64,000 nt of DNA, from the NCBI RefSeq assembly GCF_040869045.1, contig NC_090322.1:81367675-81431674 (forward strand), read 5' to 3'. The DNA is from Eurosta solidaginis. Taxonomy: Eukaryota; Arthropoda; Insecta; Diptera; Tephritidae. How positions within the stretch are numbered: position 1 is the stretch's first letter; the number at the start of each line of letters is the position of its first letter. Shown here piece after piece: positions 55,751 through 64,000 of this stretch. A model generated the notes under the pieces. It was not told the DNA's origin. It ran no database searches and saw only the letters and a list, made by a program, of their open reading frames with translations. Position numbers and translations under genes: made by a program.

Positions 55751-57090
55751 ACCATTAAGTGGACTTGGAGATTTGCTCATTTCCTTCAGCTCTCCGTTTA
55801 CGGCAACCCACATTGTTGGAACTATTGGAACCGGTGCAGCAATGACGTGCAATGTAACCTGGGTTGCCGCACTTGAAACATTTCATAACTCCGGCATTTT
55901 TCTGTTCGGATCCCTTCAGTGCTTCCAAAATTGTGTCTACCCAATCTGGCTTTTCCATGTCCACACGATGAGCTTTGTATGCTGGTTTACTCAATAGTGA
56001 TGCAGATTCCTGAGTCAATGCATGTGACACCGTTTCTGCGAATGTTGGCTTGGGTTTGCGTATGTAGCTCGCTCCGTGTCGACGTCCCGTATGCCATTTA
56101 TAAAGCTCTGCATTTTTACCCTATCGGTCTATTGCACGGGTGCGTAGGCATTCGCCAAATGTGCAAGCCCTTCGGCATCTGACGCAAACTCCTGGAATGT
56201 CTCATTAGCTTTTTGGTAGCGGTTTTGCAACTCTATTTGGTATAACTGCTTCCTGTGTTCGCTTCCGTATCGCCTCTCTAGAGCACCCATCAAAGTTTCG
56301 TAGTTGTTCCGCTCTCCCTCGGGAATCGTATGTAGTATTTCAGCAGCAGGTCCTTTCAATGCCACGAATAGTCCAGCAACTTTATCTTCAGCATTCCACT
56401 TCTTCACTGTTGCGGTCTTATCAAACTGGAGCTTAAATACCTGGAAAGGAACAGAGCCGTCAAAAGATAGAGTTTTTACCTTCGGATTGCTCGCTGAAGC
56501 AGCCGTGCGATTAAGATGCATCAACTGGATACGTCCTCTTAAAGCATCCACCTCGGCCTCGATTTTTCGTCAAACTTCATTATTTTCTCGTCCATTCGCG
56601 TTTCGAGTTTTAATGATATACGCGCCTCTTGTGCCTCGAGTTGTACTGTTAGGCGTATCTCCTGTTCTTTCAGTTGTATTTCCATCTTGCTTGTTATACG
56701 AGTCTCCGGCGATTCCAGTTGAGTTACCATATATGTCTTCTGTTCCTCCAGTTGAGATGTTATATTTGTCTTTTGTTCTTCCGTCTTGGATGTTAAACGT
56801 GTCTCCTGTACTTCGAGCTGTGTTGACATATCGGTTGATATTTGTGACATTTGCTTCAGCTCTGCTAGTATCGCGTTAGTATCCACACTTGCCAATAGAT
56901 TCGGAGTCTCCATGTTTTCCTCCATTTTAGTCGCCGACTCTTCCAAATCAGGGTTAAAAGTGTGTTCATCCACGTCGATTCCTTCAGATTCCATAGCTTC
57001 CCGTAGTCGTGATTGTAGCTCGGATTTGTTGCCAGTTGTATTCAATCAAATTTTGAGCTGCTGCATCCTTAGTTCACTTAAGTTCGCCAT
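55750..57090 (-). pseudogene. Gypsy-3 gag with SAP-like N-terminus and altered zinc knuckle
   Basis: ATG at 57090 begins MANLSELRMQQLKI, followed by an in-frame TGA and then LNTTGNKSELQSRLREAM. The spacing L..L....L.....G.KSEL..RL fits a SAP domain. A Glu/Thr/Ser-rich repetitive coiled region follows (SQLEEQKTYMVTQLE type repeats). The capsid (56551-56129) has VPFQVFKLQFDKTATVKKWN and FVALKGPAAEILHTIPEGER. Near 55860 lies CFKCGNPGYIARHC, a CCHC knuckle in which the expected His is Tyr. Two frameshifts split the gene. Confidence 0.75.
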
Positions 57091-57146
57091 GCCCTTGTTG
57101 TACTCTGTAACTCTGGAATTTATTCAACAATTCCTCTTCTGACAAT

Positions 57147-57692
57147 TGTAACGAATTTAGGGAAATTCCGCTTTTACCACCTTCTTCTAACGTTGGAATC
57201 GCTAAACTGTTGAATAAATAACTGAAATATTCAATAATACAAAACGGTATTTATTATACTACTTTGAGGGTACTTCACAATAACACTTATACTTCACAAC
57301 CAATAGCGTGCTTAAATCAAACTGATTATTGACTATTCAGCTTTCTCTGCTTTTATACTCTCTGTTACCTTGTCCGCATATTTCTATAAATGTCTAGACG
57401 TTTCTTCTTCTAGAATCTTCTACTTGGTTACCAGCTATATGCGTGTGTATTCGTATTTTAGAGCCTCTCGCATAGGCATATGCGTGCGTATTTGTAGTTT
57501 ATAGTCTCTTGTATAGGCATATGCGTGTGTATATGTGAGTACTACTTCGGCTTATAATTACATGTGTTTATGAGTATCTCTCCGTTGCCTTGTATGCATG
57601 TGTGTAGATGATGATTGATTTGTTTACGTACATACTGCTTAGTATCGGCTTAGTGATGGTAGTATCGCTTAATGATACTAATATTCGTCACA
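57147..57692 (-). repeat. Gypsy-3 5' LTR
   Basis: Pairs with 50984-51527. Confidence 0.9.
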
Positions 57693-57751
57693 ATATGTAT
57701 GTATATTGAATGGCGATGCTTTCATCGTTTTCTTGCTGAACACGTTGGCAA

Positions 57752-58745
57752 CTATTATGAGCATTTTTCGATCTTCGATCTTCGCTGGCTATCGAAGATT
57801 GAAAATCGAATTTGAAATTCGTATTATGACATCTAATATCTCTCGAAATTTTCGTTGGGTACCTAATTTTGAAGCGAATAGAAATTTGTTGTCGACGCTG
57901 TATCGAATTAGAAGAAACTTTTTTGCTACCTAATAGTAATTCAAGCTATTTGTATTAATCTTATATAATACTTTATTTTTATTAAATTTAATATCCATAC
58001 AAAAATTATTTAAAAGAAAATGTAATATTTTCATGATGCAACACTGAATAATGAAAATTTTTGAAAATAGAAAATTCAATATTGAAAATTAAAATATTGT
58101 AAAACATATTAAAATTACAATGTTCAAAGTAACATAATAACAAAATTAAATAAAAATAATTGATTCAATATAATTTAAGAACGCTACATATAGGTCCAAG
58201 GTCGTGAATACAAAACAACTGTTTGGAAGACTGGTTTCAAAAATTGCACAAAATCCGTTTATAACAAAACGAACTTGCACATAGGATCAGTTGAGAGAAT
58301 CCCTAGCGCAAAATCTGAGAATTATTGCCAATTTCAAATTGGTTGGAATAGACTTGGCTATTGTGCATTGTTGCAGGCATTCATCTTTACTGGATAGTAA
58401 GTCCATGAACGCTTCTATGGTCATTATGAAGTTCAGTTTTAACACCTGTAACAACATGTTTAGAAAGTTACAATGTTTAGAAAGCTACAATTATGCATAA
58501 AAATTCATTTCAAGGTTTTATACTTCTGGCTAGTTCCAGTACTTAAGCTCCTTTCTTCATAATAAATAATTTTGCTTTCATTTTATTTGGCAAATCATGG
58601 GAATGTGCTTTTCTGAACGGCTGAATTTATCGAATTATCGAACAATGGCACTAGTCTTGATCGAATGCGTGTCATAATACCGAAAGAAAATTCTTTCGAT
58701 CAGCTCTTTCGACCACAGTCGAAGATCGAATTTGTCTCATAATAG
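57752..58745. mobile_element. Possible TIR element, about 1 kb
   Basis: CTATTATGAG at 57752 and its reverse complement at 58736-58745 form the ends. Both are followed inward by TTCGATCTTCG at slightly different distances. The interior is AT-rich with no supported coding region. No target duplication was identified. Confidence 0.5.
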
Positions 58746-58756
58746 GGGCCATTAAC

Positions 58757-58920
58757 CAACAGAGCAGAGCTCAAATTGCAGGGGTTAAAAGTTTTGCCGT
58801 TGTCAGCACCAATAGTGGCAGCATCATGGTACAATAACGAGGCAAAAGCACCAGAGTTGCATTTTACATGTTTTTTCATTCGAAGCTGGTTATAAAATGT
58901 CAAACTTTGTTTATGTTTAC
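58757..58920. repeat. Dispersed 165-bp repeat shared with Gypsy-3 interior
   Basis: GAGCTCAAATTGCAGGGGTT through GTCAAACTTTGTTTAT matches 55346-55500 with three or four differences. On the minus strand both copies hold a short frame (LRMKKHVKCNSGAFA) that is probably fortuitous. Confidence 0.85.
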
Positions 58921-59040
58921 GTTTTTTGTTTATTTACTTCTGTTGTGAAAATTTAATATTTCGCGGTTGTTTTCAGACATTTTACTAATTAATACAAAAG
59001 AATTTCTTTTTACACGGAAATAAGAAAACTTTCCCGCACT

Positions 59041-59640
59041 AGGCGGCAATGACGGAGGTAAGTAATTATTGAATAAAAGCTTGCAAAATAAATTATTTTC
59101 CTTTTCATTTAGAAGTTGGTATTAATCGCGCACAAAACGAACAGTCAGCACCGCCTATATCACCGCGGTGTTGCGTAAAGCTCCAGCTGTTTCAACAGGC
59201 GCTATCATTCGCACAACGCGCAACGGGAATAGCACAGGGCAAACGCTGCCTCACCCGGTATGGTACTTCATGTATCTAAGCAACCAACATCAAGTAATGC
59301 ATATCAAAATAGGGGAGCGGCTGCTCAAGAGCGGCTGCAAAAAAGAGTGCAACACCACGTACACCAGTAGATGAAGATATGCTGCCATCTGGTGTACATA
59401 TTCCCTTGACAAATATAGCTGCTAAACACGCACGCTTGTGTCGGTAGCAAATCAAAGCAGTTTACAAAAGTTGCAAACCGTACAAAAAGAATAACTTGAA
59501 GCCAAAAATAGAAAAGCTGCAGATCAAGCAAATGCGCCAAAATTAACAGCGCAAGATTTTCCTTCATTGGGCGGTGGAGCGCCGGTAAAAGCAAACCACC
59601 ACTATGAATTTTCCCAGAATTGGCCAAATGGACAAAATCA
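59041..59640 (+). pseudogene. Possible host-gene fragment with an exon-intron start
   Basis: ATGACGGAG at about 59048 is followed at once by GTAAGTAATT, and TTTTCATTTAG precedes downstream coding-like sequence (59112). The plus strand then yields, in shifting frames, SKQPTSSNAYQNRGAAAQER, TPVDEDMLPSGVHIPLTNIA and APKLTAQDFPSLGGGAPVKA. The last contains the DFPSLG motif found in several eukaryotic RNA-metabolism and ubiquitin-ligase proteins. The segment ends where the gag of the next element begins (about 59640). Frameshifts and stops show it is broken. I do not identify the gene. Confidence 0.4.
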
Positions 59641-60998
59641 CTCAGAGAAAGTGTGTGCTGGTACTACCAGGGTCGACAAGCATTTGTACCGATTCCATTC
59701 ACTTTAATTCGTTTTGTTATACCTTTTGCGTAGACAGATTCGTTTTCGAGATTTTTATCGATCGCACGTATATCTTGTTTGGTTTTATTCGGACAGTTTT
59801 CGGTTTTGTGATTTGTATGCGAACAATTTTCACATCGTTGCTTCTGCTGAGGTTCGGGACACTTTATTGAGTAGTGACCGAATTTTAAGCAATTAAAGCA
59901 CTTTACATTTTCTAGCGTTTTCGTTTCACGGATTTCCGTATTGCTTTGCGGATAAATTTTTGGTTTATACTGAGTAACGGGTTTTATTTCATTAAACACA
60001 CTATAGTTGGAAACGTTGCGTAGTAAGTCGTTACAGCGCACATAACTATTCGAAATTCTTCTGCGTAAGTCAATATCGTTAATACCGTTTATGATATGTA
60101 AGGCGATAGCATCTTCCGTCAGCCCACCTTTCATACCAAGCGAATACATTTTATAGTAGTACTCCGGAATTTCATTTTGCGAACGTTTTAGTCGAGATAG
60201 CTTAATATGCACTTCAGCGGTATTTTCAGAATGCGGAAAATCGTTTCTGAAACGCGAAACGAATTGCGACCACGACACGAAAATTTTCGGAAGGAAATCA
60301 ACACATAACTTTGCTGGTCCTTGCATTTTCTGCTGTACCGCGCACAATAGCATACTTTCTTCCCAATGGTAAGCGCTTTTGAGCATTTCGACTCTTTTCA
60401 CAAATTGCGTTGCGTTAAGCGATGATTCGGATATCGGATTAAACGAGGGTAACAAATCTATAATGTCACGTATTTTATATACCGGATTGTAATTATTCAC
60501 AGGCGAAATTATTTGCTGCGACAGTTGTAAGTGCGCGAATGGCACATTATAATAATTAACATTCGAGTTTGGAATTCTCTGATTCCGCGGATTGTGCACA
60601 TCACCGATTACATTGTCCACATCAGCTGGACGCGTATCCGACCATGCTTGCACTGGTTGTGTTTGCACTGGTGGAATATAGTTATTTGTTGTACACATTA
60701 TCGGAAAGTACGAATGCGTTGTTCTTGTTGTTACAGGCGACGAAATACAACACGACGTAAAATCATTTCGAGTACTTGTAGCATTATTATTTTGCATTGC
60801 TAAGTGTCGAATTGTGCTTTCTAACTCAGATATGCGTTCGAGTAAATGATTATTATCACTTGCACTTTCAAATTGGTTTTCTATTAGATTTTCTTCTAAT
60901 CTTTCTACTAAATCGAATTTTTTTCCAATACTCGGAAGACCTACTTGTTTAAATTTTTTCTTAAGTTCCGCGAATGTCAATTTCTGTAGCTCTGACAT
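59636..60998 (-). pseudogene. Gag of a further LTR retrotransposon: SAP-like domain, capsid, two zinc knuckles
   Basis: ATG at 60998 opens 444 uninterrupted codons. Residues 1-38 (MSELQKLTFAELKKKFKQVG then LPSIGKKFDLVERLEENL) fit a SAP domain, and a coiled coil follows. The capsid (about residues 180-330) has ESSLNATQFVKRVEMLKSAY and WSQFVSRFRNDFP. The nucleocapsid has CFNCLKFGHYSIKC and CENCSHTNHKTENC, two CCHC knuckles. After a frame change at 59664 the start of a protease is visible (LVDPGSTST, with Pro where Thr is usual). No RT follows on this side: the element is truncated at about 59640. The gag frame itself is intact. Confidence 0.8.
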
Positions 60999-61560
60999 TT
61001 TGTTTTGATTCTTCTGTTTCGCTTGATCAAATTAGATATGCCACATCTGACGGTATGGAGCGAAAACTACTTTGTTTCGTTCGATCTAATTAGATATGCG
61101 ACACCTGACGGTATGTATCGAAATCTACTGTTGGCAAATTTAAAACTCACGAAAGCTTATTAACGAAAGCGATATGTTTTCAAAGTTCAACCGACAATTT
61201 GCAAGCGTATACATACATTTACCGATTCGACTTGAACGAAGTTTCTCTGCTGACTGCGACGCGTCGTTAGCAGCAAACGATAGCAGAGGTGTCTCAAATT
61301 TTCGCGAATGCAGCGGAGTCTCAAATTTATGCACTTGTAGTTGTTGAACGATTTTTACAAATTGTATGTTGCTTTTTCACATTTGCTTAATATGTGACGA
61401 ACTAAAATGCACTTTTCACTATTTATTGCGTTGTATTTTAGTTATATATCGTTTTTTCACAATTTTTACCGGCAACTTTTCACTGTGCACGTTTTTCTTG
61501 TTCACTTCTCACTTCTGACCTATCAAGGGATGGCGATACTTACGACAGGGTCTTCCGAGA
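60999..61560 (-). other. Leader region of the SAP-gag element with a tandem repeat
   Basis: GATCAAATTAGATATGCCAC and GATCTAATTAGATATGCGAC mark two units of about 59 bp (61024-61130), each with CTGACGGTATG. No LTR end was recognised. TGGCGATACTTACGACAGGG at 61530 resembles a primer-binding site but lies on the wrong strand. Confidence 0.5.
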
Positions 61561-61737
61561 TATGTAAAATGAATACATAGACACGGTTTATACTAATTAA
61601 TATGTTTAATTATATGTATTGAATGTTAAAAAGTTTAATAAAAAATATTAAGTTTTATTGTTAATTGATTTGGCTGATTTTTCACGTTGCCTCGTTGAAT
61701 CTCCGAATAACACTCACTGAAGAGTAAAGCCGAAGTC

Positions 61738-61941
61738 ATTGGTGCCGTATATGGTATCGCTGTATCCGTATCCCTAACGTAATCAGCTGTTTATCGTTAC
61801 GACGGTAAACCAAAACCCAATGGTTAGCTACGATACGGTTACGACCTTAGCGGCACCAATTATCGATTGCATTGATTCTCATAAGGTTGGTCGAATCAGC
61901 TGTTATCAGGTTACCGATACGGTTACCGATAAAGCACCAAT
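61738..61941. mobile_element. Harbinger-type MITE, 204 bp
   Basis: The ends are ATTGGTGC and GCACCAAT, with GTC on both sides (61735-61737 and 61942-61944). The reverse-complemented right half (AACAGCTGATTCGACC, CCTTATGAGAATC) closely matches the left end of the MADF-carrying element (AACAGCTGATCGACCC, CCTTATGGAAATC at about 32357-32392). Confidence 0.75.
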
Positions 61942-61944
61942 GTC

Positions 61945-62670
61945 TCCAGCTTAAGGATTGCGAAGTGTCAATTGTATTTTAGGGTTGCCAAGTGACACTA
62001 TGAGCATTGCCAAGCAGCGCTTAAAGATCATTTTGATTACATTTTTCCTAAATTATTAGCGCTTTTGCCAGCATTAATTAACAGTAAGTAAGGATAATTG
62101 GCTTATTTTTTTAAGTACTCAAATAATATACTTACGTTTTGTATCATTCACTAGGAATTATATTTGGTGCACTCACAACAACTGAACAAACTTCCACCAA
62201 ATGAACGAAAACAAGCACATAAATTAGAAGTATGTACTGTATGTAAACAGGTATTGATAAGCGGCAATTTCTTAAGGAAAACTTCCCTGAACTTGGCGAC
62301 GCTATTGTTAGTGGCCGTAACAAAACACATGTTAGTACAATGCAACGTAAATAGTTGAATCAGCCATCTTGAAAATAAACCAAAATCAAGATGTTATAAC
62401 TACAAATGTAAACTAAAAATGTGAACTACAAACATACACCAATGTGTGCATTTTAAATTTTCAGATTGAATTGGTGTAATCCATTAAGATTTCATTTTAT
62501 AATAACATGATGGAGAAAACTAAACAAATTTGCGGAATAGTAGACATTTTTTTTATTCTCTGCACACAAGATTAAAGAATTTAATTAGTCCAAATGAAAT
62601 TACTAAAATGTAACTTTAAATAAACGTATGTACTGAAATAATAATATAATCAAAATCAGAAAAAAAAAAT
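61945..62670. other. No supported gene
   Basis: AT-rich. A plus-strand segment 62155-62235 has a plausible AG acceptor (CTAG at 62153) and encodes LNKLPPNERKQAHKLEVCTV, but it has no recognisable family and is followed by repetitive AT sequence. An exon is possible but unsupported. Confidence 0.3.
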
Positions 62671-62985
62671 GGTGCCATACCATAACGCCCTAGCCATAAC
62701 CATACCATAGCCAACCAATTGGTTATTGGGTTTTTCACCATATCCATAACCTAAAAATATGTCAGTTGGAGAATTTACTAACTTTTCGTATATTTTATTT
62801 ATTGTTTTGGATACGTTTTGACTAAGAGACTTATTTTTTGTGGTATATGTTTGTAATTTTTTGCGTTTTCTTCATTTTTATGAAAATTTCATTTTCATTT
62901 TTTGGTTAAGGCATCAATAACGGATGCCAATTGATATGGATAAGTAAAAATATGGTTATGACTATGGCGTTATAACTATGTCAAC
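62671..62985. mobile_element. Harbinger-type MITE related to the MADF element ends
   Basis: GGTGCCATACCATAACGCCC at the left matches 32426-32445. TATGGTTATGACTATGGCGT at the right is its approximate inverted partner and matches the right end at about 33985-34015. No coding. Confidence 0.65.
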
Positions 62986-63055
62986 TTTGCCAGACCCCTT
63001 ATATACCAGTCATGATTCAACTATTCAACTATATGGTTGGATTATCTCTACAGTA

Positions 63056-63477
63056 GGGGGACTCATAAACTCATATAAACTTATAAGGTGTAAAATTATA
63101 TCCATTTACACACGCTGTTATATGAACGCACCTAGTAATACTCTTGATAAACTTGATTGTTTATCAGCTGTATTATTGCCGAACAAAATTTTTTTGATTG
63201 TTATACAAATTAAAAAATGCCAAGATTAAGTGAAAAATCAAAACTAAAACGCATTTACTTGCTGATGTTGGAGATTTCTGATGAAAATGCCTGCTTTAAT
63301 GTCTGCAAGGTTGCATTCCTTTGAGTTTACCGCGTTTACACAATGAAATGTGCGCGTAAGTTTATACAAATTGTGTAAATGATTTTTCATACAAAATTTG
63401 ACAGCTCGTTTACGCACTAGATAAATTTATACGTTTACACGGTTTATAAGGTATTTGTACGGTTACATGAGTCCCCC
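63056..63477. mobile_element. MITE, 422 bp, flanked by TA
   Basis: GGGGGACTCAT and ATGAGTCCCCC form the ends, with longer imperfect similarity inward (ACCTTATAA, GTGTAAA). TA lies outside both ends, as in Tc1/mariner-type elements. AGT could also be read as a 3-bp duplication. Confidence 0.75.
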
Positions 63478-64000
63478 TAGTAACAATCATGGTACAATCA
63501 ACTTATTAAGACGGGATGTTGTGTTGCTGAAAGCATCACAAGCAGTTGTTGTTCCTGATAATCTATTATACTTTGCATTTATTTTCAAAACTGTCAATAT
63601 TTTCTCCGTTAACGCTGATAATTAAATTACGAATACAAATCTTCATACTAAATTCATATTAAATACATGTTCTTATTATTAGCCGTGTTTTTTAACACGC
63701 GTATATACGTTTACGGGTAAAAAAAACGGCCATCGACAGTTGCGCATAGCCATATAAAACATTTGGCAGCACTGCCCCGCAATTGTCAAAATGCCACAAA
63801 AACTTGGCAGAACTGTATTTATGACAGTTCATTAATTATTCCGGAAAACATTAAAACGCAGAAAAAATATAATTACTGAGATGTTAATAAAATTCTTACA
63901 AGCTCTCGCTTAACCTGGTGTGTAAAAAGGAAACAATTCTTCTGCTTTGTTTAGGCACTTCTAAATGACAGAACACCTTTCTGCGTTAGCGGCTTTCGCC
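63478..64000. other. AT-rich sequence ending in an M1-family MITE
   Basis: Nothing is recognised up to about 63955. The last 40 bases (ACCTTTCTGCGTTAGCGGCT) match the M1 MITE interior, so a copy runs off the window edge. Confidence 0.5.

Larger units (their letters stand above)
50984..57692 (-). mobile_element. Gypsy-3: full-length Ty3/Gypsy retrotransposon, ATAT duplication
   Basis: LTRs are at 50984-51527 (544 bp) and 57147-57692 (546 bp), both TGTAACG..CACA. ATAT flanks the element (50980-50983 and 57693-57696). The polypurine tract is the minus-strand complement of 51528-51540 (AGTGGAGGGCAG). Minus-strand order is gag (57090-55750), protease (55036-54320), RT (54331-53620), RNase H (53400-53060), integrase (52640-51657). 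Every domain is recognisable with a modest number of breaks. A rearranged block (55080-55750) lies between gag and protease. No typical TGG primer-binding site abuts the 5' LTR: the leader starts ATTGTCAGAAGAGG. Confidence 0.92.

Noticed and set aside
61530..61550. Primer-binding site for the SAP-gag element
   Set aside because: TGGCGATACTTACG is on the plus strand while the gag is on the minus strand, and no LTR end abuts it.

Overview
The window is eukaryotic and AT-rich, and almost all of it is transposable elements (TEs) nested inside one another. The TE set (mdg1/412-like, mag-like and other Ty3/Gypsy elements, a BEL/Pao fragment, R1-like and CR1/Jockey-like LINEs, tRNA-derived SINEs, Tigger/pogo, PIF/Harbinger with a MADF gene, many hAT-like MITEs) and the GTAAGT..AG mini-introns fit a dipteran insect. 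A tephritid fruit fly is my best guess, but that is inference and no species-specific gene is present. I found no intact host protein-coding gene, CRISPR array or prokaryotic feature.

Layout. 1-2880: degenerate repeats, a PIF/Harbinger remnant (978-2500) holding a MITE, and a BEL/Pao gag scrap. 2887-44437: one plus-strand Ty3/Gypsy element, Gypsy-1 (mdg1/412-like). It has LTRs at both ends and is blown apart by insertions. Its gag is split by a 28.7-kb minus-strand LTR element, LTR-B (5333-34059, AGAT duplication). LTR-B contains LTR-A (5976-10486, itself holding a hAT-like MITE and a U6 snRNA-derived sequence), a tandem tRNA-SINE array (SINE-T), LINE-a (about 11918-20500, split by LINE-b at 14129-18197 and by two MITEs), SINE-C (21457-21824), Gypsy-2 (22377-27165), LINE-c (28893-31581) and a PIF/Harbinger-type element with a MADF-BESS gene (about 32308-34023). 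The rest of Gypsy-1 pol (34060-42080) is cut by a second SINE-T array, a nearly intact Tigger (36831-38988) and a second SINE-C (40042-40401).

44526-48734: a second copy of LINE-b, degraded and carrying head-to-head SINE-C pieces. 49035-50120: MITEs, one with a 93-bp-arm hairpin. 50984-57692: a minus-strand Ty3/Gypsy element, Gypsy-3, with 544/546-bp LTRs and an ATAT duplication. 57752-64000: a TIR element, a possible host-gene fragment, the gag of a further LTR element (SAP-like start, two zinc knuckles) and several Harbinger- or mariner-like MITEs.

How it fits together: target-site duplications and interrupted domains let the order of insertion be read. Gypsy-1 came first, then LTR-B, then the elements inside LTR-B, then the elements inside those. 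Nearly every coding region has stops or frameshifts. The best preserved are Tigger (one nonsense codon), LINE-c (few breaks) and the LINE-b copy at 14-18 kb.
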